Shown piece after piece: positions 43,990 to 55,599 of a stretch of 64,000 bases of DNA; positions within the stretch are counted from its first letter, which is position 1; each line of letters starts with the position of its first letter. The DNA is from Gymnothorax reevesii. Taxonomy: Eukaryota; Chordata; Actinopteri; Anguilliformes; Muraenidae. Under the pieces are notes generated by a model. The model saw only the letters and a list, made by a program, of their open reading frames with translations, made no database searches and was not told where the DNA came from. The translations under genes were made by a program, and so were the position numbers. Location of the stretch: contig CM056582.1 in assembly GCA_029721435.1 (NCBI GenBank), positions 40,134,611 to 40,198,610 of the forward strand, read 5' to 3'.

Positions 43990-46900
43990 ATGTTCTTCCT
44001 GATATTGACATAATATGGAGATAATTCCAGTCACAGGATGCCTGAAATTGATGCCAGTAATTTGCCTGTTTATAAAAGAATACAAGTAATGTATCATGAT
44101 TGTATCCAATTGTGTTGAATTGTATCATCAATTTGTAGGACTTGCAGGCTGGCAACATTTGGCATTGATAATAGTGAAACTTGACCGTGGAGCCTATATT
44201 CTATTTCTATTTCTCACTTTCTAACTTCACCTACTGCAGGCGTATACGGTCACGGTTGAATGATATTCATGACATAACATGTGAGGCTAAAAATTATGTT
44301 TATTTGATCTTATTTTTTCAACCTACCCAATTTGAAACAGAGATTTTTAGAGTTCCGATGTGTATTGAGGCCTACATCTGCGTAGATTGAAAACATGAAG
44401 AACAAGCTACTGTCATGATCCAGACTAAGAATTAACTGCAGAGGCGGAGTGCATAGTGATGTATAATGATTGTGATGCAGTGACAGCGGGATGGACCCCA
44501 GAAGAAGGCGGCACACTTCACCAGAGCTGAACTGTCCAAGGGGAGGATGGAGTGGCTTGAGAGGAAGTTGGTTCCAATCCTGATGACTGTAGAAGGATTG
44601 GGAGCTTGTATCTTAAAAACTGGGTTGAAGAACTTCAACAGGGTTAACATGAACAAAATCCCCATCCTACACCCTGAATAGGCTTTGAAGCTTGGTCGAA
44701 TCAACTAGGTTAAGAAGAAGGCATCAGCAATTTACTATCATTATTGATTACATTTAACTTTCTAAAGACAAAAAAATTCTAAAAGAAAATATTCACTGGC
44801 TGCACAAATAGCAAATTACAATCCAGCAACTTGCAACTAAAAGCAGGGGGTTTAAATACATGTCGCTGGTACATCAGGAAGTAACAATTAAACAAGACAT
44901 AGCTGGGAAAACGGGCACACACAAAACGTCAACCAATCAAAGGGACATTACTTCTGTTGTAATAGACTCACGCTTTGCTGAATGGGAGGGGACAAAAAAG
45001 ACATTCACATGAGGGTTGTGACAAGCAACATAGTTGCCAGGAGGCAGAGACACATTTTTGGTCACTGTTCTAAACCTGAGGATTGCTGGAGACATTTCAC
45101 AGTAGTTTGTGGACATCCGTCATCCAAGCATTTCAAATGCTCTCCCCTTTAAACTCAAATTAGCAACGGCCTATTTTTAATTAGTGTGAATGCTGAATAG
45201 TGCGAATAATGGCCCGGGCATTTAATTGAACCGGCGTTTAATACGCAAAATTAGGTCTGACCCCTGGCGGCTCTTTGCACACATTTGCTACACTTTAAGA
45301 AATCTGTGTCATTGTTTCCTATGGGACAAAAAAATAAGAAAAAATGAAATATTTTAAAAAGTATAAAGGTATGGAAGTGAAAGATATTAGGCATAATTTC
45401 CAGAAAAAGCAGCAAGTTTTGATATAGGAATTGTTGAAATTGCACAAAGTATGTTGGAGTCGTTGAATCGGATAGAAATAGGGTAGAACAGCAGAAGTAA
45501 GAATAATAAGAATAATAATAATAAGTATAAGGACAGGTGTAACAATATGTAATAATGTGTACCTATGTTGTACTTGCATGACGTATTTTTTTGTACCTAC
45601 AGATCCCTATTACATGTGTATTAAGAAGTGCTTGTTACAATACCTTGCCAAAGTGCTTAAGAGAGGCAATAGGAGTTGAGGCCCAGCAAGGCACCCTAAA
45701 GTCAGTGTTGATTGGGTGAATGGAGCCTCAGGACACCCTAATGTTGGCCAACATATTGAGGTTACCTAGAAATGATATGGTAGTGGTAGTTCACTTCATG
45801 GTATTGAAGCACAGTTGAGAAGGCTACATGTCAGCACTGCTTTGGTTCAGCATTGTATCACTATGGAGTAATCACATTAAATTTCAATGAACTCTGTTGT
45901 TATTACATTGTACCTGCACCTCTGTCATGGAACACACCGACTGTTTCACAGAAAAGTATATGTAATATTTGTATTGATACCCTTTACTTACTCTGTGGTA
46001 CAGTGGAATGAGAACATTAAAATAAAGTGTACCTGCTGCATAACCCCTATAGATTAACGGCAGTGAATATCTCTAAATTAACTGAATAGACTAAAATTAG
46101 ACATGTTTGTGTGGTATACCTGCAGGAAAAGTGAATGAAATCAAAGCATGCTTAGCGCCCATCAAACGTCATGTTGTCTTCAGTGATTGGTGTTTTGGAA
46201 CATCTGCGCCGTTACACAACACAGTAAATGTAATATCTGTGTCAGTACACGCTTGTTACTCTTAGATACAGTGGAACAAGAAAATTAAAATAAAGTGTCC
46301 CTTCTGAATACTTACATGTAGGAATTTAAAATACGGTGGTCATTTCACACTATTTTTACATTAAAATGTTATGACACCCGTCCATATATATTTGGTAGCC
46401 TATCTACCATAAGAACATAGACATAAGGCCTTCACAAAATAAGACATCTAAAATGAAACCATTCCATCTGTACACAAAAACGACACATTCTTAAATACCT
46501 ATAATTCAGCTTTATTTCATTGTTACATTGTTTGAACTCAGATGTAATCTCGGCAAAAATGTGCAACAATTTACAGTTCATCACAGAAAGCATAGCCAAT
46601 GAAAAGGCAAACTACAAATGTCCTCATCTTTTCATCAGCTTGCAGATTGTGGGTTACGAAAACACTCACTTCAAATTATTCAAAAAAGAAAACTGCAACA
46701 AGGAATATTTGTCAACAATACTCTTTCACTGTTCAGAAACATTAAATCATTTCAGTTTTGATTCCATCATTCAAAATTCTGATTTCACTCATTGGTTTTC
46801 AGAAAGACACAATGCATTTCCAATGGAAAATGTTATTAAAATATTTGCTGCAACTCAATCTATCACCTAGGTGTGGAGATAGTGAGTGACCCATACAATA

Positions 46901-47169
46901 TGAAAATATGCACAAATGTTGTGGGAGCTTGTCTCACTTGTGTAAGATGATCAAGAAAGTTTGTACTTTAACATGGAAGTCTATGAGAAGCAACATTATT
47001 ACCAGTTTCTATTTGCACTGTCAGTTGGGTTCTACAGAAGGCCATTCTGACATAGGCCATGACAGGGTCTATTACACTTCATAATGTTTTGCGATATCAT
47101 GGATCATTTGTGCAAAGATACCATTTTTATTCCTCCTCCCTAACCAGTAATTCCACTCAATTACCTTCA
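43990..47169. other. Upstream intergenic repeats
   Basis: The segment 44400-45000 has an LTR-like look (TGTCATGATCC at 44412) and a short match to 7545. A subrepeat with ACAGTGGAA...ATTAAAATAAAGTGT occurs at 45945-46040 and 46222-46318. The open frame 46520-46870 (plus, 116 codons, lysine- and asparagine-rich) is not recognised and has no supporting signal. There is no confirmed gene. Confidence 0.4.
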
Positions 47170-48666
47170 TGTTATGAGTCCTGGGAAAACACAGGGAAAA
47201 CACGGAACAAGGGGGGAGAGACACCACATGCAAGGAAACAGAATTTAATAAACTCAAAACTCGGGAGGGAAAGAGAACCAAGGCACGCAGGTCCAAAAAA
47301 AAAAACACTGTGCACAAGCACTGAAAAGGGGAAAAACTCAGGAATAACTGGGGAACTCGGAAACAGTAGAGGTCAACTCGGACTGGGACACTCGGGAACA
47401 CTAGAGGGCAGCACGGACTGGGGCACTCGGAAACAGTAGAGGGAAACTCGGACTGGGGCACTCGGGAACGGTAGCGGGTAACTCGGACTGGGGCACTCGG
47501 GAACACTAAAGGACAACTCGGACTGGGACACTCGGGAACACTAGAGGGCAACTCGGACTGGAGCACTCGGGAACACTAGAGGGTAGCACAGACTGGGGCA
47601 CTCGGGAACAGTAGAGGGTAACTCAGACTGGGACACTCTGGAACAGTGGAGACTTGGGAAGGCACAGCTGGGGTAGATGGTAGACTCGGGAAGGCGCAGC
47701 TGGCAGACTCGGGAAGGCGCAGCTGGCAGATGGCTAACTCGGGAGGCACAGCTGGCGGATGGCAGACTCGGGAGGTACAGGGACACTCGGACACAGAGGG
47801 CTCAGGAGGCGTCTGCCAGACTGCACAGGACTGCTCTGCACGCGGCTGGCACAAAACTGGACTGAAGTGATTGAGTGAGGTGGAGTGATGAGAAATGAAG
47901 TGAAGTCAGATCTGACCAGCTCTGCAGTGCCCGGGAATGTATAGGGAGGGGCACGGACAGACACAGGTGCTGAAAATGATATAAATAATAAGGGGTGGAA
48001 CATGAGGGAAACTTAATTACATGAAATAGGAAAACACCAACACACGGACAAGGGTCACAAGACTCTCCCATAGACGGGATAAACTGGATAAGGACTTCTA
48101 AGTGCACAGAGTAGGAGGCAGGACAGATGAGAGAATCTGCAGAGTATCTGCAAGAAATGCAGCAACGGAGATTAAGCAAGAGCAGGACGCGGAGACTAGA
48201 ATAGGGCGAATGCGGAGTGATGCGTTAGTCAATTAGTAAGTGCAACTGTACAATCCTGAGTAGTAGGTGTTAGTAACTTTTGGTGAAAATAACAAACTGT
48301 TAGTATGATTAGTCGATAGAAAAGTAAGGTGAAGTAAGTAAACGAGATCTGAAGGAAGACTGAAATCCAGAATCCAATTAATCACCCAAAGAGTGACACA
48401 CAGGACTGGGGCTGTGAATAATGACAAGAGGAGAGACCAGACGAGGGAGATAAAGTGCCATGCATACTGGAAAACATGAACCGGAATGTGACTGTGGCAA
48501 AAAGTAAACTATGGAAAAGTACCATAAAGACAATACATGAACAAACTAATGATAACAGTACACAATACATAATTCTAAGAATAGTCAGACAATGCAAATT
48601 TCCAAAACCAAAAGGGCAATAATCAGAAACAGAGAAACATGATCAGGACAAAGCAGAATCATAACA
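47170..48666 (-). repeat. LTR-A-like solo LTR with minisatellites
   Basis: It begins TGTTATGA at 47170 and ends TCATAACA at 48666, perfect inverted ends. In reverse it starts TGTTATGATTCTG like the other family A LTRs. No target duplication was found. It contains a 35-bp minisatellite (47366-47655) and a second one of about 25-33 bp (47655-47790). These create overlapping long open frames in several reading frames. Confidence 0.75.
47366..47790. repeat. Two adjacent minisatellites
   Basis: First array: about eight copies of a unit with ACTCGGACTGGGGCACTCGG and GAACACTAGAGGG. Second array: copies of GACTCGGGAAGGCGCAGCTG with GCAGATGG variants. Both share the ACTCGGGA core, so one probably arose from the other. 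Confidence 0.93.
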
Positions 48667-48973
48667 AGAGGTGCTTATTCTGTCCATTGCAGTCAGTAGA
48701 CCCTACTCAGTTACGCACGGATTGTCAGTAGTGCCATACCTTCCTAAGCTTCTTTGCCATTTTGGAAACAGTAGTGGAACTGCGTGCCACCCCATCAGCC
48801 ATCAGATCAATTTATCGAAGTTGAAGTCCTTGGCAAAACCTTTTTTAATGAAGAAGTTAAACCTTAGATAGATATCCTCATTCACAGACTCAAAGTCCAA
48901 TAAAAACAGATGTACGAAAGCAAACATTCAAACATTACAGACATTTAAAAAAACAAACATAAAACATGACAGA

Positions 48974-49072
48974 GTTATGGAGAGACAGCCGAAGCTTACC
49001 TAATGGGGCATATCTCCTCATGTGTGTCATGATAATGCCCCATTAGGTCAGCTTTCGCTGTCTGACCATAAC
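48974..49072. repeat. Hairpin of 38-nt arms
   Basis: Arm 48974-49011 (GTTATGGAGAGACAGCCGAA...) pairs with 49035-49072 with a few mismatches. The core TGACCTAATGGGGCAT/ATGCCCCATTAGGTCA is near perfect. The loop is 23 nt. Confidence 0.88.
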
Positions 49073-49386
49073 TTGGTCTATTGTGCCAAATTGTCTTGCT
49101 CTTTTACCTATGGACAGCGGGTGATGAAATTGAACAGAGCTAAGGCTCAAATAACCAAAACTCTTAACTGTCGTTCGGAGATATTCGGCTTGATAGAGTA
49201 ATAAATGCCTGATAACTGTTGCTTGCCATTGCAGCAGTACCTACCAAATCAATGCATGTGTTAAGGCTTGCTGTGCGGTGTGTGGCCGTCAGACACGTGT
49301 ATTCCCGGGAATCATCATGCTTTTCGTGTCATTATGATTGGAAATTGTCATATATTTGACCATATGAATCCCAAACTCATACTCTT

Positions 49387-49880
49387 TTTTCTTTTTTTTT
49401 TTATAAATTTGGCATCTCCAATCCCACCCGAATTTGGAATGCCCAATTGGGGAACTATGTACAAAGCTTGCTCGTATGCGACCCCTTGCTGCCAACTCAG
49501 GATAGTGAAGACAGTTCACGGCTCTCCTCCGAAGCACGTGCCTGTCAGCCACTGATTCTTATACACTCGCTGGTTGAATCTTCGCAAGTTCAGAGCGAGG
49601 GCGGAGGATACCCGGACATGAACCAAGCCGGAGTCTTCCTGACGAGCGCCCGTCTAGCCAACAGGAGCCGCTGGAGCAACGAACAAAGCTATTATCGAAT
49701 ACCCAAATCCGGCAGTCCCTTCCCAATTTGTAACCCTGTAGCGCGATAGCCAATTATGCGCTACTGTGAAAAAGCTGCCGACCCCTGCCGGTGGGTACGC
49801 CGAGGTTCGAACCCGCGACGTGGTGATCACCTCTGCACTGCAGCGCAGTGCCTTAACCGTGTGAGCCACCCGGCAGCCCC
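49387..49880 (-). mobile_element. tRNA-derived SINE, about 490 bp
   Basis: In reverse, the head reads GGGGCTGCCGGGTGGCTCAC with an A box (TGGCTCACACGG) and, about 40 nt on, a B box (GGGTTCGAACCTC), the internal RNA polymerase III promoter of tRNA genes. The tail is A-rich (TTTATAAAAAAAAAAG). A 17-bp duplication (CCCAAACTCATACTCTT) lies at 49370-49386 and 49880-49896, as LINE machinery leaves. The body of about 400 bp after the tRNA-like head is unusually long and contains no motif I can assign to a named SINE family. Confidence 0.92.
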
Positions 49881-49933
49881 CCAAACTCATACTCTTGATA
49901 CTGATACTTTTTCATTAACACCATAAGCGTGAC

Positions 49934-51050
49934 TATTATGATTCTGTATCTGTCTGGTTCTGCATTTATTTTTTATGTTTATTCATCCATTCCATTGTTG
50001 CATTGCACATTGTCTCCCCTGTAATGTCTGATGTGATTTGTGTTATCATACCAGTGCACTCCCCTGTCGACGAGCAGACACGCTTCGGGTGATTTCCGAA
50101 GTTTTCCGGTATTTCATGAACTTCCTTATAGTCTCGTTTTACCTTCCTTCCCGCTTTTCTGAAATTACCATATTAATTAACTGCTAGGCTGTTTAGTTAG
50201 TACTGGTAATTTGACTGTAGACTAAACCCTTTATCTGTTCATAAACTAACCAACTAACATTCACGTATTTTGGTTAGGAGTGTAGGTATCACTGCGTACT
50301 AATATAACTAACTCTGCCCTGCTCTGCTCTGTAACTCTGCCCCTTCTGCTTTCCCTTTACTCCGCTTTGATTAAAGATCACGCACCTCAGGTGCGCCTTT
50401 CTCTCTGTCCTGGAATCTTAACTGTACACTTAGAACTCCTTGACCCGAGCTGTTTATCTGTCATAGATTGTCTGCGAGGATCCTGTCCGTGTTTTGGTTA
50501 TTTCCCATTGTTTATGGTTTAGGACTTCCCCATGTGTGGTTACCTCTGTAATTAGTCTTATCCAATTCACCTGTTACCTGCATTGCATGTGACTTTTGTC
50601 TGTTTAAAGTCTTCACTGCAGTTCATTCCTTGTTCATTCATTGAACGTTGATCAATTCTCATCTGTGCAGAGCTCCTTGTATGCCTTTTGTGAATTGCTT
50701 CTTCACGACTGTTTTTGCCCGACCTCAAGTTTGCCATTGCCCTTCTGTTCCTGTTTTGCCTTTTTGGATTGTGACCGATTTCTGTCTGACCACGTTTTCT
50801 GTTTTTGGATGCCCTGTGTATGACCTTCAGCTCTGGATTACGACTACGATTTTTGGCCTGCTGTCAATGTACTGTCGCACTTCTGATTTACTGGTTTTGA
50901 TTCAGGCCTGTCTAGTCGACTTTGCTTTTTTGATTTCATTTTTTGGCTTGCCAATCCTTGTCTTCTGGTCCAGACCTACTTTGCAATAAAGACTTACAAT
51001 TTTTGAATTATCCCTGAGTTGCGACTGGTTCCTCTGAGCGTATCATTACA
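49934..51050 (+). repeat. Solo LTR, family A
   Basis: A 1117-bp LTR beginning TATTATGATTCTG (TG changed to TA) and ending ATCATTACA, with GTGAC duplicated at 49929-49933 and 51051-51055. A polyadenylation signal AATAAA (50986) and pyrimidine-rich interior match the copy at 26780. No internal retroelement sequence lies beside it. Confidence 0.92.
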
Positions 51051-51385
51051 GTGACCACTTGTCGTTTTGACTAGTTTCGCAAAAGGCATTTGCAGGTTTT
51101 CAGGTCACGGACAAATTACGTTTCGGCTAATTTAGGTTGGTCAACTCAGGCACTTTATCTCATATGGGGTATAGAAAATTTTGTGATTATCAGTTTATTT
51201 ATCTTCTTAATTAAATGAGCTATTGATTGATGATAATATTAGACTTAGAGCATACAACTTTCAGCTCAGTGGCTTAGCATAAAGAAAATCTAGGCGACAT
51301 AAACAGAATGGCAAAAAATTACAAGCTGTGAAAAATGTGATAAACTTCAGAGTTGGTTTGTCTGTTGTCCAATGCATCATGTAAC

Positions 51386-51822
51386 TGTAATGTGAAAAAA
51401 TGCCACTAGAAGGCAGTATTGACCTTTTTTTTGTTAAGCCCAGTCTGGAGCTAGGTTTGGGCATGGCCTGGGCATGTCTGAGAGGGGAAAGTCCCAGAGG
51501 AAAAAAAAAGTCTAAATGAGGGAGGGGGCTGCAAAAGAGTATAAAAGTAGAAAAATTGAGAGAGTAAAGTAGTAGGAGAAATTGCCAGGAGAAGAATACA
51601 TTTGACCAGACCTGTCACTCTTTTCAATACCTGCAAAGCTTTTTGTGGATTTTCATCTCAAAGGACTGTAAATATTTTTTTTCTTGTATATTTTCAATCT
51701 TGGTCAGTTGTATAAATTGTAGGTTAGTGTTGGTCTTTGTTTAATTAAACCTGTTTTAGTTTTAAAATTTTGTCTGTCATCCCTTGCTGTCGTAAATGTC
51801 ATAACAAATTGGGGCCATAACA
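51386..51822 (+). repeat. 5' LTR and primer-site region
   Basis: Begins TGTAATGTG, ends GCCATAACA. A TATA-like TATAAAAG (51541) and AATAAA-poor tail are present. The downstream sequence AATTGGGGGTTCAAGTCCGG (51823-) is the expected primer-binding position and resembles tRNA text, but I cannot match it to one tRNA. A (TA)n run (51914-51952) lies between it and gag. Confidence 0.85.
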
Positions 51823-51911
51823 AATTGGGGGTTCAAGTCCGGGATCGACCATTGTGTGAGTCATTTATTGAAAAATACATTTTCAAATTGTGAAATAGTT
51901 TTTTGAATTTT

Positions 51912-51954
<43 letters not shown>

Positions 51955-51968
51955 ACAGATCAACAGCA

Positions 51969-53474
51969 ATGGATGATTTCTTGACTTTACCAACCGTAGA
52001 GGTTTTGAAGTCTTTTAAAAAGGCAGAACTGCAAGAAATATGCAGACAGTTAGAGCTGACAGAGGTAAAACCAGCCATGTGAAAAGCAAGACTGGCTAGA
52101 GAGATTGTTCAATATTACATTGATGAAAATGTGTTTGCACCAGGCGATCTGGAACAGTTTCCAGTGGAAAATCCAAATGCAGAAATGGAACTTAAATTAA
52201 AAATGCTAGAGATTGAAAGGGAGAAAAAAGAAAAACAAAGAGAATTTGAGAGAGAGAAAGAGGAAAGAGCAGAAAGAGAGAGACAGAGACAGAGAGATTT
52301 TGATTTAGAGATGTTAGATGGATAAGAAAGGCTCCAAATGGAGCAACTAAAAATTAAAATAGAAGCAGAGAACAATTTTTCTGCTAGCCAGGAGGTAAAA
52401 CTGGTGCCTACATTCTCCGAGAAGGAGGTTGATTAGTATTGTCGGTAAATTAATAAAAAAAAACAAGAACGTTGTCCCGATGAAGAAGCAGACTTCGATG
52501 TTCGTAGCAAAAGCAGGAAAAAGTTTATTACACTGCCGGCATGTGTAATAAACATGTTAAAGTACAGACATTTGCATATGATTTCTTTAATATTATCAGA
52601 AGTTGTTGCTGATTGGTTCCAGGGTTTACACATTCATAAAAAGCAATACTCTACAATTGGGCCTCTCCTGGACCACTCAACTTAATTGGTTCAATAGATT
52701 CCCAACCCCTGGAAGTGAGCTCCATATGTGGGCATACGGACTCTCCAACTAAGAGTTGCGAGTGCATATTGTCCTGTCGGAACTGAAGACAAATGGAGAT
52801 CCCAGCTGGAAGTCGTAAATAGGTGATATGTCCTGCCGGACCTGACGGTTTCTCTTTATATCCTAACACACATTCATTACCCATTGATCAAACCGTCTGG
52901 CTCACCTCATATTGCTAACACCCAAAAAATCCTGTTTCCCAACAGCATTTCCAGTGTTTTGAGAAGGTAGTTAAGAGTTGCCAGTGGCCAAAGGAACACT
53001 GGCCTCTGATGTTGCAAACTGTCCTCAAGGGTAAAGCTCAACAAGCCTATTTGGCTTAGTCCGCTGATGATTCCTCTGATTATGAGGTTGTCAAAAAGGT
53101 TATCCGACAATCAGACTTATGTGGAATTTGCTAAGGAGAAGAAGGTTTGTTTTGAGCGCTGGTGTACTTCTATGGAGGTCAAGGATGATTTCAACTCACT
53201 AAAAGAGATGGTGTTATTTGAAGAATTCAAGAACTGTGTTAAGGATGATATTAAGACCTACCTTTATGAGAAGCAAGCACTGAATTTGCAATCAGCTGCC
53301 AAATTTGCAGATGAATATGTTCTCACACAAAAGTCCAAATTTCAGTCTAGCAGTAACAATAGATGGTCCCAATTTCAGTAAAAAGGTAATGGTGATACCC
53401 AAGATTCCTCACCCAAAAACAAAGACAAATCTGGTGATGGTGCTCAGAAATCCAGTCATAGGTCTGATCAAAGT
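51969..53474 (+). pseudogene. Gmr1 gag (second copy), interrupted
   Basis: The start at 51969 opens MDDFLTLPTVEVLKSFKKAE, and an in-frame stop follows PAM at about 52079. A long charged coiled coil (MLEIEREKKEKQREFEREKE, about 52210) resembles the coiled coil of the first copy. LVPTFSEKEVD is cut at 52439 by a solo LTR. Gag resumes at about 52945 with a capsid-like WPKEHWPLMLQTVLKGKA, VEFAKEKKVCFERW and MVLFEEFKNCVKDDI. Gag packages the element RNA into particles. Stops at 52323, 53057 and elsewhere break it. Confidence 0.85.
52440..52944 (-). repeat. Solo LTR, family D, inside gag
   Basis: A 505-bp insertion with TG...CA ends in both directions (TGTCGGTAAATT; reverse start TGTTGGGAAACAGG). 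The flanks GTAT (52436-52439) and GCAT (52945-52948) fit a 4-bp duplication with one change. Read in reverse, an AATAAA lies near 52532. It belongs to neither Gmr1 LTR family in this window. Confidence 0.8.
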
Positions 53475-54446
53475 GTGAAGGCTGACAGTGACAAAAGTGG
53501 TCTAGTTTGCAATTATTGCAAGAAAACTGGTCATGTTACAACTAACTGTTGGTTCCTTAAAGCTAAGAAAGAAAAAGAAAAGGATACCAAACCCAATGCC
53601 TTTGTGAAGACAAGGTTAAAAACCTCTGTATTAAACGACCGATCTGCTAAATTGCCTACTGCTTGTGGGGCCAAGAAGCCTGATACTGCTGACTTTGTGA
53701 GGGAGGAATTTCTTCCATTTGTGTCAGAGGGATTTGTGGCTCTGAATGAGCATTCTCCTCCTGTCCCCATATATATCCTAAGGGATACTAGAGCTTCTCA
53801 GTCACTTTTGTTGATGGACTCCTTGGAGTTACGTGATGAGACCACTTCTGGGGATTTCATATTTGTACAAGGTATTGAAGGGAGGACTGTATCTGTACCT
53901 CTGCGCTCTGTATTCTTGAAGCCAGATTTAGTTACAGGACAGGTAAAGGTGGGACTTATGTCAAGTCTACCTATCAAGGGTGTTTCTCTGTTGCTAGGAA
54001 ATGACCTGGCTGGGGGCAATGTAGTCCCCCCTGTTCATCTTACTTCACAGCTGAGCACTGAAGATAGTGATGAAGACCCATCTCTGTATCCTTCCTGTCC
54101 AGTGACCCCTGCTATGGCCAAGAAGGCTCAAGAAGAAGATGGTGTGGTGCTGTCCAGCACAGTCAATAGTCATGACTCAGGTGGTTTACCTCATGATTCT
54201 GTTCGGCCTACTATGGTTTCTCCGTTTGAGGACTTATCAGACACTTGTATCAGTACTCTGTTCAGCCGTCCAGATAGGTCTGGTGATTCTGATGTGTCTG
54301 GAGACTTGTCTCTGTCCAGAAAGCGGTTGATTCAGGAGCAAACTAATGATCCTGAAATTTGTGTACTAAAGAGGAGAGCCCTTCCTGATAAAGAAATAGA
54401 CACAGTTCCAATTGGGTATTATCTCAAGGAAGGTGTGTTAATGTAG
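53475..54446 (+). pseudogene. Gmr1 gag zinc knuckle and protease
   Basis: A 323-codon frame. Residues about 13-27 form a classic CCHC knuckle, CNYCKKTGHVTTNC, which binds RNA. The protease follows at about residue 95: IYILRDTRASQSLLLMDSLE, where the catalytic DTG reads DTR, so it is probably inactive. LLLGNDLAGGNVVPP is the conserved flap-side block. The C-terminal 120 residues are a Ser- and Asp-rich linker to integrase, ending in IGYYLKEGVLM at a stop. Gag and protease are in one frame here, with no shift visible between them. Confidence 0.9.
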
Positions 54447-54488
54447 AAGTGGAGCCCTCCTGATATCCCTGCCAATGCAGATTGGGCA

Positions 54489-55595
54489 GTGGTCAAGCAA
54501 ATTGTTGTTCCGAAGGTCTACAGGAATGAGATCTTAGCAATAGCTCATACTTTACCTTTAGGAGGTCATCTTGGTGTTAACAAGACTGTTGATAAGATCA
54601 TGAAACACTTCTTCCGGCCTGGGCTTCGGAAAGATGTTTCCAACTTTTGCAAAACCTGTGACACTTGTCAGGTAGTTGGAAAACACCAGTTAGACCCACC
54701 TGTAGCTCCATTGCAGCCTATCCCAGCATTTGGGGAGCCATTCTCTAAGGTCATTGTTGATTGTGTCAGTCCATTGCCAAAGACCAGATCTTGAAATCAG
54801 TACTTGTTGACAATCAAGTGTGCATCTACCAGATTCCCTGAAGCCATACCTCTGCCCAACATCAAAGCAACTGCAATCTAGAAGGCTTTGATAAAGTTCT
54901 TCGGCTTTCCCAGGGAAAGTCAGTCAGACCAGGGTAACAATTTCACTTCCGGATTGTTTCAGCAGGTTGTGTATGAACTAGGTGCAAAGCACATTCTTTC
55001 CAGTGCTTATCATCCAGAGAGTAAGGGTGCCTTAGAGCAGTTTCATTCCACTCTTAAGACAATGATGAGGACTTATTGTTCTGACCATAAGAAAGACTGG
55101 GATGAAGGTGTTCATTTGCTGTTGTTTGCAGCTAGAGAAGCAGTTCAGGAGTCTACTGGATTCAGTCCGTTCGAGCTAGTGTTTGGTCATGAAGTGAGAG
55201 GACCTTTGCTATTGTTGAGTGAATAATGGTAAGAGAAAGAGCCGCATATCAGTCTGTTAGACTGTGTAAGCAAGTTCAAAGAAAGACTGCGTGCAGAGTG
55301 TGACCAAGCCAAAGAGAACTTGAAATCAAGTCAGGGAAAAATGAAAACTTGGTATGATCATAAGGCTAGAAGCCGTGAGTTTAAACCAGGAGACAAGGTT
55401 CATGTGTTGTTTCCCTTGCAGTTCAATCCATTGCAGGCTACATTTCATGGTCCGTATGAAATTCTGACAAAACTCATTGATCTCAATTACATTGTGAAGA
55501 CTCCAGATAGGAGAAAGCCAAAACAGTCAAGTCACATTAACTTGCTGAAGCCTTATCATGATAGAAAAGCTAGGGTTGCAACTGTCACTTCAGAT
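54489..55595 (+). pseudogene. Gmr1 integrase (second copy)
   Basis: Inserts retroelement DNA into the host genome. The N-terminal zinc domain is intact (AHTLPLGGHLGVNKTVDKIM and CKTCDTCQVVG, HHCC). The core begins VIVDCVSPLPKTRS (first Asp), then a stop at 54792. A second Asp follows in SDQGNNFTSGLF (54918) and the Glu in YHPESKGALEQFHSTLK (55010). FSPFELVFGHEVRGP closes the core. The GPY/F module reads GPYEILTKLIDLNYIVKTPD (55450), then SSHINLLKPY. All three catalytic acids survive, but stops at 54792, 54880 and 55224 interrupt the frame. It lies directly after protease. Confidence 0.9.
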
Positions 55596-55599
55596 CCTC

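Noticed and set aside
46520..46870. 116-codon frame, possible small gene
   Set aside because: No recognisable domain, promoter or splice context; AT-rich sequence makes such frames by chance. Kept only as a note under the intergenic entry.
47072..48179. Several overlapping 80-165-codon frames on both strands
   Set aside because: They track the minisatellite units inside an LTR in multiple frames at once, which is the sign of repeat-driven open frames rather than genes.
49840..49880. Possible tRNA gene (A and B boxes)
   Set aside because: The cloverleaf does not close, and the boxes form the head of a longer unit with an A-rich tail and a 17-bp duplication, so it is a SINE.
51823..51848. Assigning a specific tRNA primer to the second Gmr1 element
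   Set aside because: The text after the LTR looks tRNA-related, but I cannot match it to the 3' end of one tRNA by eye, so no primer is claimed.
53475..54446. Possible host gene with a zinc knuckle
   Set aside because: The 323-codon frame lies between LTRs and aligns with the other Gmr1 copy; it is retroelement gag-protease.
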